From an uncultured Bacilli bacterium (GTDB lineage: Bacteria; Bacillota_I; Bacilli_A; RF39; UBA660): a stretch of 14,341 nt of DNA. Below, one piece after another: positions 5,774-13,304 of the stretch (position 1 is its first letter; each line of letters begins with the position of its first letter). Under the pieces are notes generated by a model. That model searched no databases, was not told where the DNA came from, and was given only the letters and a program-made list of their open reading frames with translations. The position numbers and the translations under genes were made by a program. The stretch lies in the NCBI GenBank assembly GCA_944333305.1, contig CALVKV010000027.1:1-14341 (forward strand). The letters run 5' to 3'.

Positions 5774-6374
5774 GCACTTGTTGATTATAATAAGTGCTTT
5801 TCTTATTCTTGGTAGTATTTTTTTGCTTGTCTATAAATACTATGGTTTATATGAAAATCACAAGCAAGAAGAAAAAAGTATCGAAATATTTTTTCAAGAA
5901 ATACCACAAATAGAACAAGAAACAACTGAAGAGCAAGTTGAAGAAGAAAGTAAAAAGGAAAGTGTTATAAACTATATAGCAGTTTTAGAAATCCCAAAAA
6001 TCAGTTTAAAACGAGGTTTAGTTGATAAAAACAGTAAATATAATGATGTTGATATAAATATATATACCTTAAAAGAATCAATATTTCCAAATGAACAAAC
6101 TAATAGTCATGTTATTTTAGCATCTCATTCTGGTAGTGGTTATCATGCTTATTTTAGAAATTTAAATAATTTAGAAATGGAAGATAAAGTTTATTTATAT
6201 TATGAAAGCATTAAATATATTTATGAGATAACTGATAGATATGAGGTTGAAAAAACTGGAACTGTAAGTTTAAGGCAAACAACTGGCTCTGATATTACTT
6301 TAATTACTTGTATTAGTGGTACAAATAAACAAGTTGTCTTTGTTGGCAAATTAATAGAGAAGGAGAATTATTAA
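5742..6374 (+). CDS. Sortase (N-terminal anchor, transpeptidase)
   Basis: A 210-residue sortase that would cleave the sorting signal of the adhesin and join it to peptidoglycan. It has an N-terminal membrane anchor (residues 12-32), an acidic stalk (about 40-75) and a sortase beta-barrel domain (77-210). Catalytic His129 is in LASHSG and Cys190 in TLITC. The conserved Arg expected some residues after the Cys falls on Gln197 (TNKQVVFVGK). There is no C-terminal membrane segment, which argues against a class C pilin polymerase; class B or D-like topology fits. The ATG at 5742 overlaps the adhesin gene by 32 nt with only a weak AGGA upstream, so translation is probably coupled and the pair is probably co-expressed. 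Confidence 0.9.
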   Translation: MLKRKAKIENKHLLIIISAFLILGSIFLLVYKYYGLYENHKQEEKSIEIFFQEIPQIEQETTEEQVEEESKKESVINYIAVLEIPKISLKRGLVDKNSKYNDVDINIYTLKESIFPNEQTNSHVILASHSGSGYHAYFRNLNNLEMEDKVYLYYESIKYIYEITDRYEVEKTGTVSLRQTTGSDITLITCISGTNKQVVFVGKLIEKENY

Positions 6375-6375
6375 T

Positions 6376-6603
6376 ATGGAATTTGAAAATAGTGGAATGG
6401 GTAGATGTGTTGTTTTAAAAGAAAGCAATACCCAATATACATTAGTCTATGCTATTCAAAGTAAACAATTCATTGTTGTTTCTGATTTAGATAAAGAAAC
6501 AGGTAGTTGGTTACATGGTCATTACTTTGGACATGATTTAGATAGTGCTTTATCTAGCTTTAACAAGGAAACAGAAAAAGTACAAGATGACTTGGAAAGG
6601 TAG
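6376..6603 (+). CDS. Small conserved-looking hypothetical protein, 75 aa
   Basis: ATG 6376 follows the sortase stop by one base and the ribosome site AAGGAG lies in the end of the sortase gene. The protein has no signal peptide or membrane segment. The core YTLVYAIQSKQFIVVSDLDKETGSWLHGHYFGHDLDSALSSF resembles short unnamed proteins commonly seen in Gram-positive conjugative elements (recollection of type, not a search). The last codons GAA AGG TAG supply a ribosome site for the next gene. Function is unknown; the location between the surface genes and the SSB-like gene suggests a DNA-processing or accessory role in the transfer operon. Confidence 0.7.
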   Translation: MEFENSGMGRCVVLKESNTQYTLVYAIQSKQFIVVSDLDKETGSWLHGHYFGHDLDSALSSFNKETEKVQDDLER

Positions 6604-6612
6604 GAAAATCAA

Positions 6613-6969
6613 ATGGAAAAAGTTGCAGTATATGCTAGTTTTAAAGACCAAAGTAGAAAGTCGATTGATTTTTTTCTAAACCGAGTAGCCGATTGGTGTC
6701 TTATGAAAAATTACGATTATACTCTTTACTTTGATAAAGTGAAAAATAGGTTAGATTTAGATAGAAAAGAATTAAATGACTTAAAAGAAGATATTGAAAA
6801 TGGAGAATACTCCAAAGTGATAATTAAAGATATAACACAATTATCAAGAAATACAGTTCATAATATGGAATTTTTGCAATTTTTAGAAGATAATGACTGC
6901 AAAATAGAAAGCATGGATGGAACTGATTTAACTTTATATAAAAAATATATGAAAGATTTAATAAAATGA
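6613..6969 (+). CDS. Degenerate serine-recombinase catalytic-domain protein, 118 aa
   Basis: The whole protein aligns by pattern with the resolvase N-terminal catalytic domain. It has VAVYASFKDQS at 4-14 (usual YxRxSTxxQ), an alpha-helix with LNRVADWC, YFDKVKNRLDLDRKELNDLKEDIENG at 39-64 (usual D..R...R..L..L...I..G), KVIIKDITQLSRNT at 68-81 (usual v..DRLSRN) and FLQFLEDNDCKIESMDG at 87-103. Ser9 may correspond to the catalytic Ser. The Arg before it is absent, and the first Arg of the DRLSR motif is Gln76 while Arg79 remains. It stops where the dimer helix and DNA-binding domain would begin. It is therefore probably not an active recombinase. The gene is intact, in the operon, and has a ribosome site from the end of the upstream gene, so it seems to be kept for another function. 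Confidence 0.7.
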   Translation: MEKVAVYASFKDQSRKSIDFFLNRVADWCLMKNYDYTLYFDKVKNRLDLDRKELNDLKEDIENGEYSKVIIKDITQLSRNTVHNMEFLQFLEDNDCKIESMDGTDLTLYKKYMKDLIK

Positions 6970-6985
6970 AGGAGGAAAAAGAAAG

Positions 6986-7393
6986 ATGAATAATGAAAAA
7001 GAAAGAGAAGTAAGAAACTCTAAAAATAGTTTTGAATTAGAAGGGAATGTTGCTAATATAAATAACATTTATACCAATCAAAATGGTAAGAAAATGTTAA
7101 GATTCGATTTAGCACAAAATAATAATGGTAATACTCAATATGTCCCTATTGTTTTAAGGGGAGAATTAGTAAATACTTATGGTATTGAAATCCAAAAAGG
7201 AGACTGGATCTCTGTTAAAGGTAGAATATCTACTTATACTAAAGATGTTGAAAAAGATGGAAAAACATATAAAGATAAAGCAATAGATATTTTAGGCTTT
7301 GAAATTACTGATAGAAAAAATAATAAAGTTTATACTTCCGATGGTCAAGTTCAAGAATTAAAAGATAAATCAAAAGATGAAATGGAAAGATAA
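6986..7393 (+). CDS. SSB-like OB-fold single-stranded DNA-binding protein
   Basis: The 135-residue protein carries an OB-fold of the single-strand binding (SSB) type at residues 14-108. The features are SFELEGNVANI, KKMLRFDLAQN, QYVPIVLRGELVNTYG and IQKGDWISVKGRISTYTK, then a final strand KAIDILGFEITD. It would coat the transferred DNA strand or protect it after entry. The usual acidic C-terminal tip of chromosomal SSB (DDDIPF type), which recruits replication proteins, is missing; the tail is KSKDEMER. AAGGAGG at 6970-6976 sets the ATG at 6986. The fold call is good; binding to ssDNA is family knowledge, not shown here. Confidence 0.75.
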   Translation: MNNEKEREVRNSKNSFELEGNVANINNIYTNQNGKKMLRFDLAQNNNGNTQYVPIVLRGELVNTYGIEIQKGDWISVKGRISTYTKDVEKDGKTYKDKAIDILGFEITDRKNNKVYTSDGQVQELKDKSKDEMER

Positions 7394-7395
7394 GT

Positions 7396-7902
7396 ATGAG
7401 TAAGTATCAATATAAAATATTAAGTTATTGGAACAATGCAGATGATTTATATGTCAATTACATTGTAGAAGATACCGAAACTAAAAATACAGTCAATGCA
7501 ATAGAATATTACAATACCTCTGATCTTAGTTGTGATTATAATTCATCTTCAGTAGAGGATATTATAGATTCATTAACAGAACTAATCAAAGAAAACAATG
7601 GATTAGAATTTAATTTACCAAAAGTAAGTGAGGCAAGTCCATTACTTAAATACGTATATGATTATGTTTGTGAAAGTGATGCTGATATGTGTCATATTGA
7701 TTATAACGATTGGGAAGAATTAAAAGAAGATGAAGAATTTATTGATGAAGATATTAATACTCTAAAAAAGGAAATTGATAAATACAATCTACATAGTTAT
7801 ATAACACTAGATGATGGCGAGTATATGATATGTGGTTATGGTGGTTTACAATGTTGCTTTAATGATGATAGAGTAAAGGAGCATGATGAACTTGAAAGAT
7901 GA
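7396..7902 (+). CDS. Hypothetical acidic protein, 168 aa
   Basis: I do not recognise this protein. It is soluble and strongly acidic, with an N-terminal beta-like part (residues 3-45, YKILSYWNNADDLYVNYIVED), a helix (54-68) and an Asp/Glu-rich segment (90-130). The Cys-containing C-terminus GYGGLQCCFNDDR (147-159) includes adjacent Cys residues. The acidic character resembles DNA-mimic and anti-restriction proteins, but no known motif is visible. It starts two bases after the SSB-like gene and overlaps the next gene by 20 nt, so it is clearly part of the operon. Confidence 0.65.
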   Translation: MSKYQYKILSYWNNADDLYVNYIVEDTETKNTVNAIEYYNTSDLSCDYNSSSVEDIIDSLTELIKENNGLEFNLPKVSEASPLLKYVYDYVCESDADMCHIDYNDWEELKEDEEFIDEDINTLKKEIDKYNLHSYITLDDGEYMICGYGGLQCCFNDDRVKEHDELER

Positions 7903-8560
7903 ATTAAAAAAAGGACAAGCATTTATAGGTGTTGATGATAAAAAATATTATTTTCTAGGATTTGACTATGATGATCAAATATTCTTTACTAATTTAGATT
8001 TATGGACTGATAAAGAACAAAGTTATATGACTAAAAGCAATATTTTTATTAAAGAGGTTTTAGATGAAAAATCAGAGATAATTGAAAATAGTACATGGTA
8101 TTATCAGTCTATGAAAGAATTAGATAATTCTACTATGGAAGAAAAAATTAAAAGATGCTTGGATATTATTAAAAACTCAAATACAAAAGAATTTGAATTA
8201 AGACCTACTGAGATAGGTCCATTAGTAAGAGGACAAGCATATAGTAAAGAGTTTAATCAATATTATGAGGTTATCGGTTTTATCGTTGATAATAATATTT
8301 ATTTAGATGCTGAATTAAAAGCTAAACAAAAAGGCTTTTTTGCAATCTATCATTCCAATTGTGAGAGTACAGTACCATTAATATTTGAAAGAAACTTTAG
8401 TGATAAAGATAATTCGTTTGATGGTAAACACTTTGTAGCAGGTAATGATGATAGAGTTGATATTGAAGATGTTATTTGTAATAAAGAATTAGTTAATTCT
8501 TATATGAATGACACACTATCGGATAGATTAGAGAATAACAACAAAGATATGTCAAAATAA
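7883..8560 (+). CDS. Hypothetical protein with internal duplication, 225 aa
   Basis: I do not recognise this protein. AAAGGAG at 7875-7881 precedes tandem ATG codons at 7883 and 7886; the second has better spacing, so the true start may be 7886. Residues 11-35 and 117-141 look like diverged copies of one motif: GQA(F/Y), six residues, then a YY or YYE, an aliphatic residue, GF, a D and I(F/Y). This implies two repeats of a small beta-rich domain of about 100 residues. There is no signal peptide or membrane segment. It is the last gene before a strong terminator and overlaps the previous gene, so the two are probably translated together. Confidence 0.65.
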   Translation: MMNLKDELKKGQAFIGVDDKKYYFLGFDYDDQIFFTNLDLWTDKEQSYMTKSNIFIKEVLDEKSEIIENSTWYYQSMKELDNSTMEEKIKRCLDIIKNSNTKEFELRPTEIGPLVRGQAYSKEFNQYYEVIGFIVDNNIYLDAELKAKQKGFFAIYHSNCESTVPLIFERNFSDKDNSFDGKHFVAGNDDRVDIEDVICNKELVNSYMNDTLSDRLENNNKDMSK

Positions 8561-8567
8561 AATATAA

Positions 8568-8608
8568 AACTGTGCAATTATTGGGTAATAGTTGCACAGT
8601 TATTTTTT
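8568..8608 (+). terminator. Strong Rho-independent terminator
   Basis: AACTGTGCAA (8568-8577) and TTGCACAGTT (8592-8601) are perfect 10-bp arms. The loop can extend pairing with TATT/AATA. ATTTTTTT follows. It separates the accessory block from the mating-channel genes, but no convincing promoter lies in the 30 bp before the next ribosome site. Confidence 0.85.
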
Positions 8609-8638
8609 TGTATATGAATAAAGGAAAGGGTGAATATA

Positions 8639-8920
8639 ATGAAGAATTTTTTAAGTACGTTAGCAATTCAACAATTAGAGGGTGGAACTTATACAATAGA
8701 TACTGTTTTAAATGTAATTAAACAAATAACTGACTGGGCATTAGCAGTAGGAATATCCCTTGCTGGTATTGCATTAGTTGTAAGTTTCATTATGTATGCA
8801 GTAGTAGATGTCGACCAAAAGCCTAGAGTAAAAACAAGGATTTTACAGACATTACTTGGAATATTCGGAATAATTTTAGCAATCTCATTAGTTAATATTA
8901 TTATAAAATTATTTACATAG
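8639..8920 (+). CDS. VirB2/TrbC-like pilin (Mbov_0395-type conjugal transfer protein)
   Basis: A 93-residue protein with two hydrophobic segments (about 33-55 and 68-90) joined by a short loop VDVDQKPRVKTR. This is the layout of VirB2/TrbC pilin-like proteins that begin T4SS operons in Gram-positive bacteria and mycoplasma ICEs. The frame is open from a GTG at 8630, but AAAGGAAAGGGTG lies 7 nt before the ATG at 8639, so that start is preferred. The next gene is VirB6-like and the order pilin, VirB6, VirB3, VirB4 supports the call. Unlike classical VirB2, no long cleaved signal peptide is evident; the segment before the first TM is 32 residues. Confidence 0.75.
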   Translation: MKNFLSTLAIQQLEGGTYTIDTVLNVIKQITDWALAVGISLAGIALVVSFIMYAVVDVDQKPRVKTRILQTLLGIFGIILAISLVNIIIKLFT

Positions 8921-8932
8921 GTGTAATGCTTT

Positions 8933-10321
8933 ATGATGACAAAAGTTTTTGATTTATTACGTAGTTTAGGTTGGTATTTAACAAGTTTTATTTATGACTT
9001 AATTGATGGACTTTTGCAGATTATAAAAGAACTTAATGCTTTTGATATTATTAATTCTTTATCAAACAATCAAACATTCATAAATTTTTATAATGGTGCT
9101 ATGGCAATAGCAGTAACATTGTTTGCATTATTTATAGTATGGAGATTTGTAAATAAATTGTTAGATCCAGATGAAGAAACAACGTTTAAAATGATTATCA
9201 TGGAGGCAGTAAAATGTGGAACGCTTATTATGCTATCTACATTTTTATTTGTGCAAGTATCTAACTTTTCAATTACCTTATCTAATTATACAGGAAATAT
9301 TTTTGAAACGACAAGCAATTCAAAAATGAGTGATTCAATGCTTACAATGTTTATTTCTTATAGAGATGGTTATAAGAATAGCGAAAAGTTTGATGAAAGT
9401 AAAAGTATATCAGAATTAGTAAGTAGTGGCTCATTTGATAATGATGAATTATATTTGTCAAAATATGTAACTAAATCAAGAGTAATATTATCTGATGAAA
9501 AAGATTATAAATACGAAATAAATTGGATTATGGCAGTATTAAGTGGTGGCTTTTTCCTATATAGTTTATTCTTTGCTGGAATTATGTTAGGAAGAAGGCA
9601 AATAGAATTTTTATTTCTATTTTCAATAGCACCAATAATATTTGCAACAAGTGTTTGTAATAAGCAAAGGCGAGGTGCAGTTATTGAACAATTAGTATCG
9701 CTCGCACTCCAAAGTGCAGTTGTAATGCTAATAGTCAGTCTAACAGTAATGGTAATGCAAGAAATAAGTGTTACGACATTCTTTAATAATTCGTTTATGA
9801 ATATTACAACTAAAGCATTATTATATCTTGGATGTGCGACATTCATCATGACAGGTAGTCAAGTGATTAACAGATTTATTGGCTCAAATGTAAGTGCAGC
9901 GAGTGGTAGAGAACAATTAATGTCATTAATGGGTTATGGCAAAATGGCTGGAATTGGAGCAACTATTGGAGCAGGAGCAACACTTGGTGGAGCTCTTTTA
10001 GGTACTGGTGTTGCTATGAAAGGTGGAAAAGCAGTAGGCTCTCATGCTTTATCTCAAGCAGGACTTGCTTTAGGAGTAATGGGTGCAGTTGATCCATCTA
10101 GTGGACAAACACCAAATAGAATGCAGAGATTTGCTAGTGCTATGGGAACAAGAATGTATATGGCTGGTCAAAAAATGGGAAGTAAACCTAGTGGCAATAA
10201 GTTTAGTGCAAGTGATGCCTTTGTAAATGCAGGAGCAAGTAGTTTGCATAATACTGTAAGAAGAGTAATGCCACGAGCGAGTTATAATACATCTTATTAC
10301 CGAAGAAAAAACATGATATAG
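8933..10321 (+). CDS. VirB6/TrbL-like polytopic T4SS membrane protein
   Basis: A 462-residue protein with several membrane segments, about residues 55-72, 93-112, 196-219, 223-241, 253-275 and 294-313. An extracellular-type loop of about 80 residues lies between the second and third. The C-terminus is Gly/Ala-rich (334-390) and ends in a basic tail (443-462, RRVMPRASYNTSYYRRKN). This fits the VirB6/TrbL class of inner-channel proteins (Mbov_0396-type in mycoplasma ICEs). AGGTG at 8919-8923 precedes the ATG at 8933, with an alternative ATG three bases on. It sits between the pilin and VirB3-like genes, as in other Gram-positive transfer operons. Its job would be to form the membrane pore for DNA passage. 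Confidence 0.8.
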   Translation: MMTKVFDLLRSLGWYLTSFIYDLIDGLLQIIKELNAFDIINSLSNNQTFINFYNGAMAIAVTLFALFIVWRFVNKLLDPDEETTFKMIIMEAVKCGTLIMLSTFLFVQVSNFSITLSNYTGNIFETTSNSKMSDSMLTMFISYRDGYKNSEKFDESKSISELVSSGSFDNDELYLSKYVTKSRVILSDEKDYKYEINWIMAVLSGGFFLYSLFFAGIMLGRRQIEFLFLFSIAPIIFATSVCNKQRRGAVIEQLVSLALQSAVVMLIVSLTVMVMQEISVTTFFNNSFMNITTKALLYLGCATFIMTGSQVINRFIGSNVSAASGREQLMSLMGYGKMAGIGATIGAGATLGGALLGTGVAMKGGKAVGSHALSQAGLALGVMGAVDPSSGQTPNRMQRFASAMGTRMYMAGQKMGSKPSGNKFSASDAFVNAGASSLHNTVRRVMPRASYNTSYYRRKNMI

Positions 10322-10334
10322 GAGGAATGAATTT

Positions 10335-10637
10335 ATGTATATTACAGTAAAATCAATAAAAAGAAATTTAGGTTTTAAAGGTATCGAGGTATCTGATATT
10401 ATTATTGCTTTACCAATATTAATCTTATTTATAGTCTTATTTTGCTTTACACCACTCAAAATACCTTCTATTGTTGGATTAATGATTGGAATTTTTTGTT
10501 TACTACCTATTAATGTTAGTAAGAAAAATAGAATGTATAAAGTAATAGGTTTAATTTTTAAATATTTATTTAGAAATAAGATATATGTATATCAAAGGAA
10601 AGGAGAGGTGGACAACTTTGAAAAAACAAGTAACTAA
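10335..10637 (+). CDS. VirB3/PrgI-like T4SS membrane protein
   Basis: A 100-residue protein with two adjacent membrane segments (about 21-38 and 43-60) forming a hairpin, a basic N-terminus, and a cytoplasmic basic tail. Size, topology and position immediately before the VirB4 gene match PrgI/VirB3-like proteins, which bind VirB4 to the membrane. AGGAGG at 10321-10326 sets the ATG at 10335. Its 3' end overlaps the preferred start of the VirB4 gene by about 20 nt, so translation is probably coupled. Confidence 0.75.
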   Translation: MYITVKSIKRNLGFKGIEVSDIIIALPILILFIVLFCFTPLKIPSIVGLMIGIFCLLPINVSKKNRMYKVIGLIFKYLFRNKIYVYQRKGEVDNFEKTSN

Positions 10638-13125
10638 AGAAGAAAAAAAGAAAAAGAAAGAACATAAAGTTATAGAAAAGTTTGTTAAGAAGAAAGACAA
10701 TTCAAAACAAAAATACATAACTAAAGGTGTTTTAAAAAGAAAGTTTAAAAATGCTCAAAGTTTTACCAATGCAGAAGTAGTAAATGATAATGGAATTATA
10801 AAACTTCGTGATAATAGTTTTGCAAGAGTTTTTTCGGTTGATGCTATTGATTTATCACTAACATCAAATAATCAAAAGCAAAACTTTTTTAATCAATTAA
10901 AATTTCTTTATCAATTAAAAGGATTAAATTTAAGAATATACAAGTTAGATGATAAGATAGATCTAAATGCTAATAAAGATTACTACAATAGACTAATGGA
11001 AGAATTTGCTAATGATGAAGAAAAACTAACATTTTTAAAAGAAAGATATGATAGATTAGAAATATTAGAAGAACAAAATCTTACTACTACAAGTAGATAT
11101 TATTTTGTATTAATTAGTGATAATGATAAAGCATTAGAACATACATCAGAAGAACTAGAAATGCATTGTTACAATATGACACCTAGATTACATATTCAAA
11201 TGATTACAAATAAACTAGAGATATATCAGTTTTTGATAAACTTATATTTATCGAATGCTAATATAGAACAATTAATGTGGAGCGATTTAGTAGAACTAAT
11301 CACTCCTTTTTTTATTAATGAAACAGTAGGTTATATAAAATCAGATGATACAGAAATACAAGTTGTAACAATTAAAAGATTACCACCATTTATAGATGAG
11401 TTATTTTTTGAAGAACTATTTAATGTTCCAGATACAAGATGTTGTATTCATATTAAAGATACAATACCAACTGAAGAACTGGTTAGAAGATTAGATAGTA
11501 ATTATGAATTTTTAGTTTCCGAAAGAAGCACTACTAGAAAATTATCAGATGCTACTCAAATGGATACTGAAAGAGAGAACTTTCAAGCATTAATGACACA
11601 AATTAAAAATGGCGATGAAAAAATCAAAGAAGTTGATTTCATTATTGTAATAAGTGGTAATAGAAAACAACGTGAAGAAAAGTTAAAAGAGTTAAGAAAA
11701 ATTGCTGATGTATTTCAAATTAAATTAGATGTTCCTAGAATGAGGCAAATGGAAGGTTGGCAAGCATTCGATATAACTAAAAATGGTTTTGAAGATTATC
11801 ATAACTATCTTCCTAGTTTAACTTTATCAGCATCATTCCCACTTACGATTACTCATTTTAATGATGAAACAGGTTATATTTTAGGATCAGATATTCATAC
11901 AGCTTTACCAACAATATTTGATTTATTTCATAAAGATGCAACACGACCATCAAGTAATTTAGCCATAATTGCATCAACTGGTGGTGGTAAAAGTTTTACA
12001 TTAAAGAAAATGATTATTAATGAAATTAATCGTGGTAATTCTTGCTTTTTGTTTGATGCAGAGGGCGAGTATGAAAAGTTAGTTAGGAAAAATAAAGGAG
12101 AGTATATTGATATGTATTCTTCTAGTGGTGGTATCATTAATCCACTACAAGTAAGATTTCTTCCTAGTGATAAAGAAGAAAAAGAAGATGGCGATATAAA
12201 TTCAATTAATTATGAAGATTGTCCTCTTGCTAAACATCTAGGATCACTAGAAACATTTATTAAATGTGCCTTTGAAGAAATAAAAGAAAGTGAAGTAGTA
12301 GTTATGCTAGATATGATTGAAAAACTATATAAAAGGTTTGGTATAACTAAAAATACAAAAATATCTAGGTTAGAGAAATTAGAAAATACTGATTATCCAA
12401 TATTTTCCGACTTGATAGAATTTCTACCAGATTATCGTAATATGATTACTAACCCAGAACAATTAAAAATAGTTGATAAGTTAGAGATATTGTTAGATAG
12501 ATTTAAAGTTGGAACTGATGCAATGTTATTTAATGGCTATACATCAGTAAATCTTGATGCTAATTTAATTGCATTTAATGTAAAGGACTTGCTATATAGT
12601 AAAAACAAAAGAATTATAACTACTCAGTTAGTAAATTTACTTACTTATCTAAATAATATTATCGTAAGAAATAAGATAGTAAACGATAAAGAAAAAGATA
12701 AAAAGAGAATTAAAAATATTGCAGTAGTAGTAGATGAGTTTCACTTATATTTAAAGAATACTGATAGTGAGGTATTGCTTACCTTTGAACAAATTGCAAG
12801 AAGAATTAGAAAGTATCACGGGGCATTTATTCCAGCAACTCAAAGTATTCATGACTTTTTAGGAGATGATGATTCAGTTAGGAGTGCAACGGCAATCTTT
12901 AACAATTGTCAGTATCAATTAGTTGGAATGTTAAAAGAAGATGACTTAACAACTTATTTAAAATTATTCTATCAAAACCCATTAACTGATACACAAAAAG
13001 AATTTTTAATGCAAGCAGAGATGGGAGAGTTTTTGCTTACGATTAATTCAAAGAATAGAATAAGAGTTAAAATTGTTGCTACACCACTTGAAGTTGAACT
13101 GATGGGAGAAGAAGTTAAAGTATGA
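10618..13125 (+). CDS. VirB4 family conjugative transfer ATPase
   Basis: The frame is open from ATG 10585, but AGGAGAGGTG (10601-10610) lies 7 nt before a TTG at 10618, which I prefer; this gives 835 residues. A lysine-rich N-terminus precedes the VirB4 N-terminal domain (about 40-400), and a RecA-like ATPase domain follows. Walker A is ASTGGGKS with Lys458, Walker B is IAVVVDEFH with Asp706-Glu707, and FDAEGEYEKL (about 484-493) and ARRIRKYHGAFIPATQS are the further family motifs. It powers substrate transfer and pilus or channel assembly at the inner membrane. It resembles the Mbov_0397-type/TraE/PrgJ ATPases of Gram-positive and mycoplasma elements. All key residues are present, so it should be active. 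Confidence 0.95.
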   Translation: MKKQVTKEEKKKKKEHKVIEKFVKKKDNSKQKYITKGVLKRKFKNAQSFTNAEVVNDNGIIKLRDNSFARVFSVDAIDLSLTSNNQKQNFFNQLKFLYQLKGLNLRIYKLDDKIDLNANKDYYNRLMEEFANDEEKLTFLKERYDRLEILEEQNLTTTSRYYFVLISDNDKALEHTSEELEMHCYNMTPRLHIQMITNKLEIYQFLINLYLSNANIEQLMWSDLVELITPFFINETVGYIKSDDTEIQVVTIKRLPPFIDELFFEELFNVPDTRCCIHIKDTIPTEELVRRLDSNYEFLVSERSTTRKLSDATQMDTERENFQALMTQIKNGDEKIKEVDFIIVISGNRKQREEKLKELRKIADVFQIKLDVPRMRQMEGWQAFDITKNGFEDYHNYLPSLTLSASFPLTITHFNDETGYILGSDIHTALPTIFDLFHKDATRPSSNLAIIASTGGGKSFTLKKMIINEINRGNSCFLFDAEGEYEKLVRKNKGEYIDMYSSSGGIINPLQVRFLPSDKEEKEDGDINSINYEDCPLAKHLGSLETFIKCAFEEIKESEVVVMLDMIEKLYKRFGITKNTKISRLEKLENTDYPIFSDLIEFLPDYRNMITNPEQLKIVDKLEILLDRFKVGTDAMLFNGYTSVNLDANLIAFNVKDLLYSKNKRIITTQLVNLLTYLNNIIVRNKIVNDKEKDKKRIKNIAVVVDEFHLYLKNTDSEVLLTFEQIARRIRKYHGAFIPATQSIHDFLGDDDSVRSATAIFNNCQYQLVGMLKEDDLTTYLKLFYQNPLTDTQKEFLMQAEMGEFLLTINSKNRIRVKIVATPLEVELMGEEVKV

Positions 13126-13304
13126 AACGATTAAGTGGTCGGCAGTTAAGAAAAGAGTTTAAGAAGATATACTTTGATGAGTTTGATGATCCAAATGAAT
13201 CTTTTATGGATTTCTTGTTAGACTTAATTCCAAAGAAAATATTAATAGAAATTATTTCAAAAGGGGAACATTATTATTCCTCTATTTTTAGTAAGTATAA
13301 ATAA
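13122..13304 (+). CDS. Small hypothetical protein of the transfer operon, 60 aa
   Basis: The ATG overlaps the VirB4 stop (ATGA), and the stop overlaps the ATG of the next gene by one base, so it is translated as part of the operon. The protein starts basic (MKRLSGRQLRKEFKK), then has an acidic patch (FDEFDDPNESF) and a hydrophobic helix (FLLDLIPKKILIEII). There is no clear membrane segment. I do not recognise it. A small adaptor or assembly factor for the T4SS is plausible from position only. Confidence 0.7.
   Translation: MKRLSGRQLRKEFKKIYFDEFDDPNESFMDFLLDLIPKKILIEIISKGEHYYSSIFSKYK

Noticed and set aside
9505..9849. Minus-strand 114-aa hydrophobic ORF
   Set aside because: It is the antisense of membrane segments in the VirB6-like gene, which gives hydrophobic shadows.
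10070..10459. Minus-strand 129-aa ORF
   Set aside because: It lies opposite the Gly/Ala-rich tail of the VirB6-like gene and the VirB3-like gene, has no family pattern and no ribosome site.
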